A stretch of DNA of 17,482 bases from an uncultured Prevotella sp. GTDB taxonomy: Bacteria > Bacteroidota > Bacteroidia > Bacteroidales > Bacteroidaceae. Below, one piece after another: positions 15,581 to 17,482 of this stretch. Under the pieces are notes generated by a model. That model ran no database searches, was not told where the DNA came from, and saw only the letters and a list, made by a program, of their open reading frames with translations. The stretch lies in contig NZ_URNN01000068.1 of assembly GCF_900549175.1 (NCBI RefSeq), positions 1 through 17,482 of the forward strand. The letters run 5' to 3'. The position numbers and the translations under genes are program-made. Position 1 is the first letter of the stretch, and each line of letters opens with the position of its first letter.

Positions 15581-15797
15581 GGAAGTTAAGGAGTTAAAGG
15601 GAGTAGAGGAGTAAAAGGGAGTTAAGGAGTTAAAGGGAGTTAAGGAGTTAAGCCAAATGCCTCGGCAATAATTTATGCTCATAATGCTATTGGCTTAACT
15701 CCTTAACTCCCTTTTACTCCTTAACTCCTCTACTCCCTTTTACTCCTTAACTCCTCTACTCCCTTTTACTCCTTAACTCCCTTTAGCTCCTCAAGTT
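15581..15797. repeat. Large inverted array of 9-nt GGAGTTA-type repeats
   Basis: The left arm (15581-15655) reads as tandem 9-mers of the AGGAGTTAA/AGGGAGTTA/AGGAGTAAA kind. The right arm (15690-15797) is the reverse complement of such an array and is longer. The arms meet at GCCAA (15651-15655) and TTGGC (15690-15694) around a ~34-nt loop. The array fills most of the gap between the convergent helicase and pectate lyase genes and could form a very long RNA hairpin or a DNA cruciform. A bidirectional terminator role is plausible; it is not a CRISPR, because unit length is 9 nt and there are no unique spacers. Confidence 0.9.
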
Positions 15798-15804
15798 GAT
15801 AACT

Positions 15805-17238
15805 TCAATTAATTATTAATTTCTTCCTCATGACGCGCAGTCCCCTTGCATCCGGCACTGCCGGGATGCCACGCAGGTCATAGACACGTGCGGAGGGATG
15901 TGGCTGGCGGTCGGTCTCCACACCATGTATGCCGCTCGTTGTGCCTTCATACGGAAACTGCCATCCCACATTCATGCCGTAGGCCGATGCCGACGGTTTC
16001 AGCCGGAGAAAGGTGATGTCGGGCAGTGACCCGTCTGACTTGCGCTCACGCAGCAGCTGACTGCCGTCGAGACTCTCGAAATCCTGCGCCGACAACTGCA
16101 CGGCAGGCAGGAACGTGTTGTCCGTAAGCAAACACAGGTCGCAGTCGACGGCACCACAATCGCCCTTGCGGCCCTGAAAGGCCAGATTGCGTGTCAGCAC
16201 ATGACCGTAGCCGTCTACGTCTACAGCCTCGTCCCACGCCTTACGGTTCACCATGTAGAAGTTATACTTGTTCTGATAAGCCGAATTGTTCTGCCAGTCG
16301 TTGCCGCCAAGATGATGGTTCGCATAGAAGCCGTTGGCCTTGTTGGCCCAGCAGATGCTGTTGCGGATGACATTGCGCGGTGCATCCACGCTGCCCTTCA
16401 TATCGCCCATGCCATAACCGCCGGCCTTGATGCCCGTACCGTCGCCACGCGAAACACGGTTGGCATCATAGCCGTTTTCCCACGTCCAGCAGCTGTCCAC
16501 CACCACCGGAGCGAGATTTGAAATCAAGTCGATGCCGTCATCGCTGTTGCGCCACGCGCGGCATCCGCGAATCACGTTGCCGGTATATCCTGCCTTGTTG
16601 AGATGAAAGCCAAAGCCGTCACAGTTGCCGCCGCGCCCGTTTTCCGACACAGGGTCGTAGTTGTTGTAAGCGTCGCAGTTGAGCACGAGGTTGTTGCAGC
16701 CCCGGGTGAAGTATATACCTATACCCATGCCGTCGTGTATGTTCACACGCTCGATTATGCAGTTGCTCCCGCCGCGCATGCTGATGTTCTCGCTCTGTGT
16801 GTGGCCCGTAATAGTCACCTGTATGCCCACTATGTCGAAGTTGTGCAGCCTCCAGTAGTCACCTTTCACGTAGAATCCGCTCACGCGCTTGCCTTCGGGC
16901 TTTATGCCGCTGAGGTCTATCACGGCTTTCTCGTCCTGAAAACCGGAGATGGTGATGGGGTGTGTGGCGGTGCCGCTCTTCGTGAGGTTATAGACACAGG
17001 CATACAATCCCCCTTCCTGCCATCCCATAATCTCGTCTTCCGACGGTCGGTAGGTACCACCACGCAAATAGATGACATCGCCTGCCACGGCTTTCTCCAC
17101 GGCCTTACGCAGTGTTGCCCATGGCGCCTCGGCCGTACCGGCGGCGCCATCACTGCCCGACGGCGAAACATAGTAATCACGCGCCACAGCGTTTATGGAC
17201 GCAACGATGGCTATAAGGGTCAATGCCAATCTGTTCAT
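15805..17238 (-). CDS. Secreted pectate lyase-like protein, polysaccharide lyase family 9 type
   Basis: 477 aa with a signal peptide ending NAVA and a parallel beta-helix body. It fits family PL9 (pectate/exopolygalacturonate lyase), which cleaves polygalacturonate by beta-elimination with Ca2+. The family's calcium ligands and catalytic Lys can be read at Asp207 (GNCDGFGFHL), Asp233, Asp234 and Asp237 (RNSDDGIDL), and Lys271 (DGTGIKAGG). From memory these match Asp209, Asp233, Asp234, Asp237 and Lys273 of Dickeya Pel9A. The C-terminus (ARVYDLRG...GLRVMRKKLIIN) resembles the short YDLxGR...GLYIxxGKK tail of many Prevotella/Bacteroides secreted enzymes and may be a degenerate sorting signal. 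No SusC/SusD or other pectin genes lie within the window. Exact substrate is unproven. Confidence 0.85.
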   Translation of the reverse strand: MNRLALTLIAIVASINAVARDYYVSPSGSDGAAGTAEAPWATLRKAVEKAVAGDVIYLRGGTYRPSEDEIMGWQEGGLYACVYNLTKSGTATHPITISGFQDEKAVIDLSGIKPEGKRVSGFYVKGDYWRLHNFDIVGIQVTITGHTQSENISMRGGSNCIIERVNIHDGMGIGIYFTRGCNNLVLNCDAYNNYDPVSENGRGGNCDGFGFHLNKAGYTGNVIRGCRAWRNSDDGIDLISNLAPVVVDSCWTWENGYDANRVSRGDGTGIKAGGYGMGDMKGSVDAPRNVIRNSICWANKANGFYANHHLGGNDWQNNSAYQNKYNFYMVNRKAWDEAVDVDGYGHVLTRNLAFQGRKGDCGAVDCDLCLLTDNTFLPAVQLSAQDFESLDGSQLLRERKSDGSLPDITFLRLKPSASAYGMNVGWQFPYEGTTSGIHGVETDRQPHPSARVYDLRGIPAVPDARGLRVMRKKLIIN

Positions 17239-17303
17239 GTCAGTATACGTATGAAATGTTTTAAGTGAATGTATTGTTTTTAAGTTACCAGTTCTTTACC
17301 TTG

Positions 17304-17311
17304 CAAAGGTA
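17304..17311 (-). promoter_or_regulatory. -7 box of the pectate lyase gene
   Basis: On the minus strand the bases read TACCTTTG, a TAnnTTTG match ~66 nt before the start codon. No TTTG lies at the expected -33 spacing. The next upstream element on that strand is the palindrome at 17375-17390. Confidence 0.5.
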
Positions 17312-17364
17312 CATAAAATAACTGATAAAGCAAGCGGAACCCAAACAATATACGGCAATACGAA

Positions 17365-17482
17365 ATAATCTTACTTTAACGTATGTTAAAGAACACCCTG
17401 ACCGCGATTTCTGCACTACGACGCGAAATACGCGATTTTTCGATAAAATGGGGAGCGTTGACAGTCAGCGGGTTACGCGAAT
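17365..17482 (-). repeat. Right, inverted copy of the ~110-bp dispersed repeat (cut by the window end)
   Basis: This is the reverse complement of 51-172 with about 15 mismatches over ~110 bp. The last base of the window aligns with base 51, so the repeat may extend further outside. On the minus strand it runs toward the pectate lyase promoter, just as the left copy runs toward the ATPase promoter. Confidence 0.85.
17375..17390. promoter_or_regulatory. 16-bp palindrome, possible operator (right copy)
   Basis: TTTAACGTATGTTAAA is the exact inverse of the site at 143-158. It lies ~65 nt upstream of the -7 box of the pectate lyase gene. Binding of a regulator is inference. Confidence 0.4.

Noticed and set aside
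14852..15682. Minus-strand frame of 276 aa running from the 9-nt array into the helicase tail
   Set aside because: Begins beside the repeat loop and reads repeat-derived SLTPF units, then antisense of the Arg-rich helicase tail; not protein-like.
15581..15797. CRISPR array
   Set aside because: Units are 9 nt, contiguous and without unique spacers, and they reverse orientation halfway; no cas genes are present.
51..17482. 17-kb composite transposon bounded by the terminal inverted repeats
   Set aside because: No transposase or integrase lies inside, and the interval includes ordinary chromosomal genes (helicase, HAD, MATE). A dispersed repeat is simpler.

Overview
The window looks like a chromosomal segment of a Bacteroidales bacterium, most likely Prevotella-like. 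The evidence is: promoter -7 boxes of the Bacteroidetes type (TAnnTTTG) ahead of nearly every transcription unit; almost no Shine-Dalgarno sequences; signal peptides that end A-x-A followed by Gln; a C1B-type secreted peptidase; CarboxypepD_reg-like domains; and intergenic repeats built on the 9-mer AGGAGTTAA. The genus is inferred from habit, not proven.

Layout. (1) Bases 1-425 are non-coding and hold one copy of a ~110-bp repeat, a long hairpin and a 45-nt palindrome that carries the promoter of the next gene. (2) 426-1757 (+) is an AT-richer ATPase/nuclease-like gene of accessory character. It converges, with only 4 nt between stops, on (3) a secreted C1-family cysteine peptidase (1762-2820, -). 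(4) 2821-3444 is a 624-nt gap with a strong plus-strand promoter (2962-2991) followed by a well-folding RNA segment, either a free non-coding RNA or the leader of the next operon. (5) 3445-11152 (+) is a tight run of six genes whose products all carry signal peptides: a WD40/OmpA-like protein, a TPR-caspase protease, two related barrel proteins with CarboxypepD_reg-like N-termini, an LPP20-like protein and a small secreted protein. (6) 11221-11853 (+) is a HAD phosphatase that overlaps tail-to-tail with (7) a MATE transporter (11840-13231, -). (8) 13439-15487 (+) is a DEAD-box RNA helicase with a DbpA-type RNA-binding domain, divergent from the MATE gene. (9) 15581-15797 is a large inverted array of the 9-nt repeat. 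(10) 15805-17238 (-) is a family PL9-like pectate lyase. (11) 17239-17482 holds its promoter and the second, inverted copy of the ~110-bp repeat.

The most interesting unit is the six-gene exported operon. The WD40 protein and the caspase share a homologous middle module ending in TGKKYVY, and the caspase keeps its His-Cys dyad. I infer an envelope-located caspase system in which the WD40/OmpA-like protein and the caspase work as partners with two barrel proteins and an LPP20-like protein. No substrate can be read from the sequence. The helicase, MATE and HAD genes look like ordinary chromosomal genes; the ATPase looks acquired.
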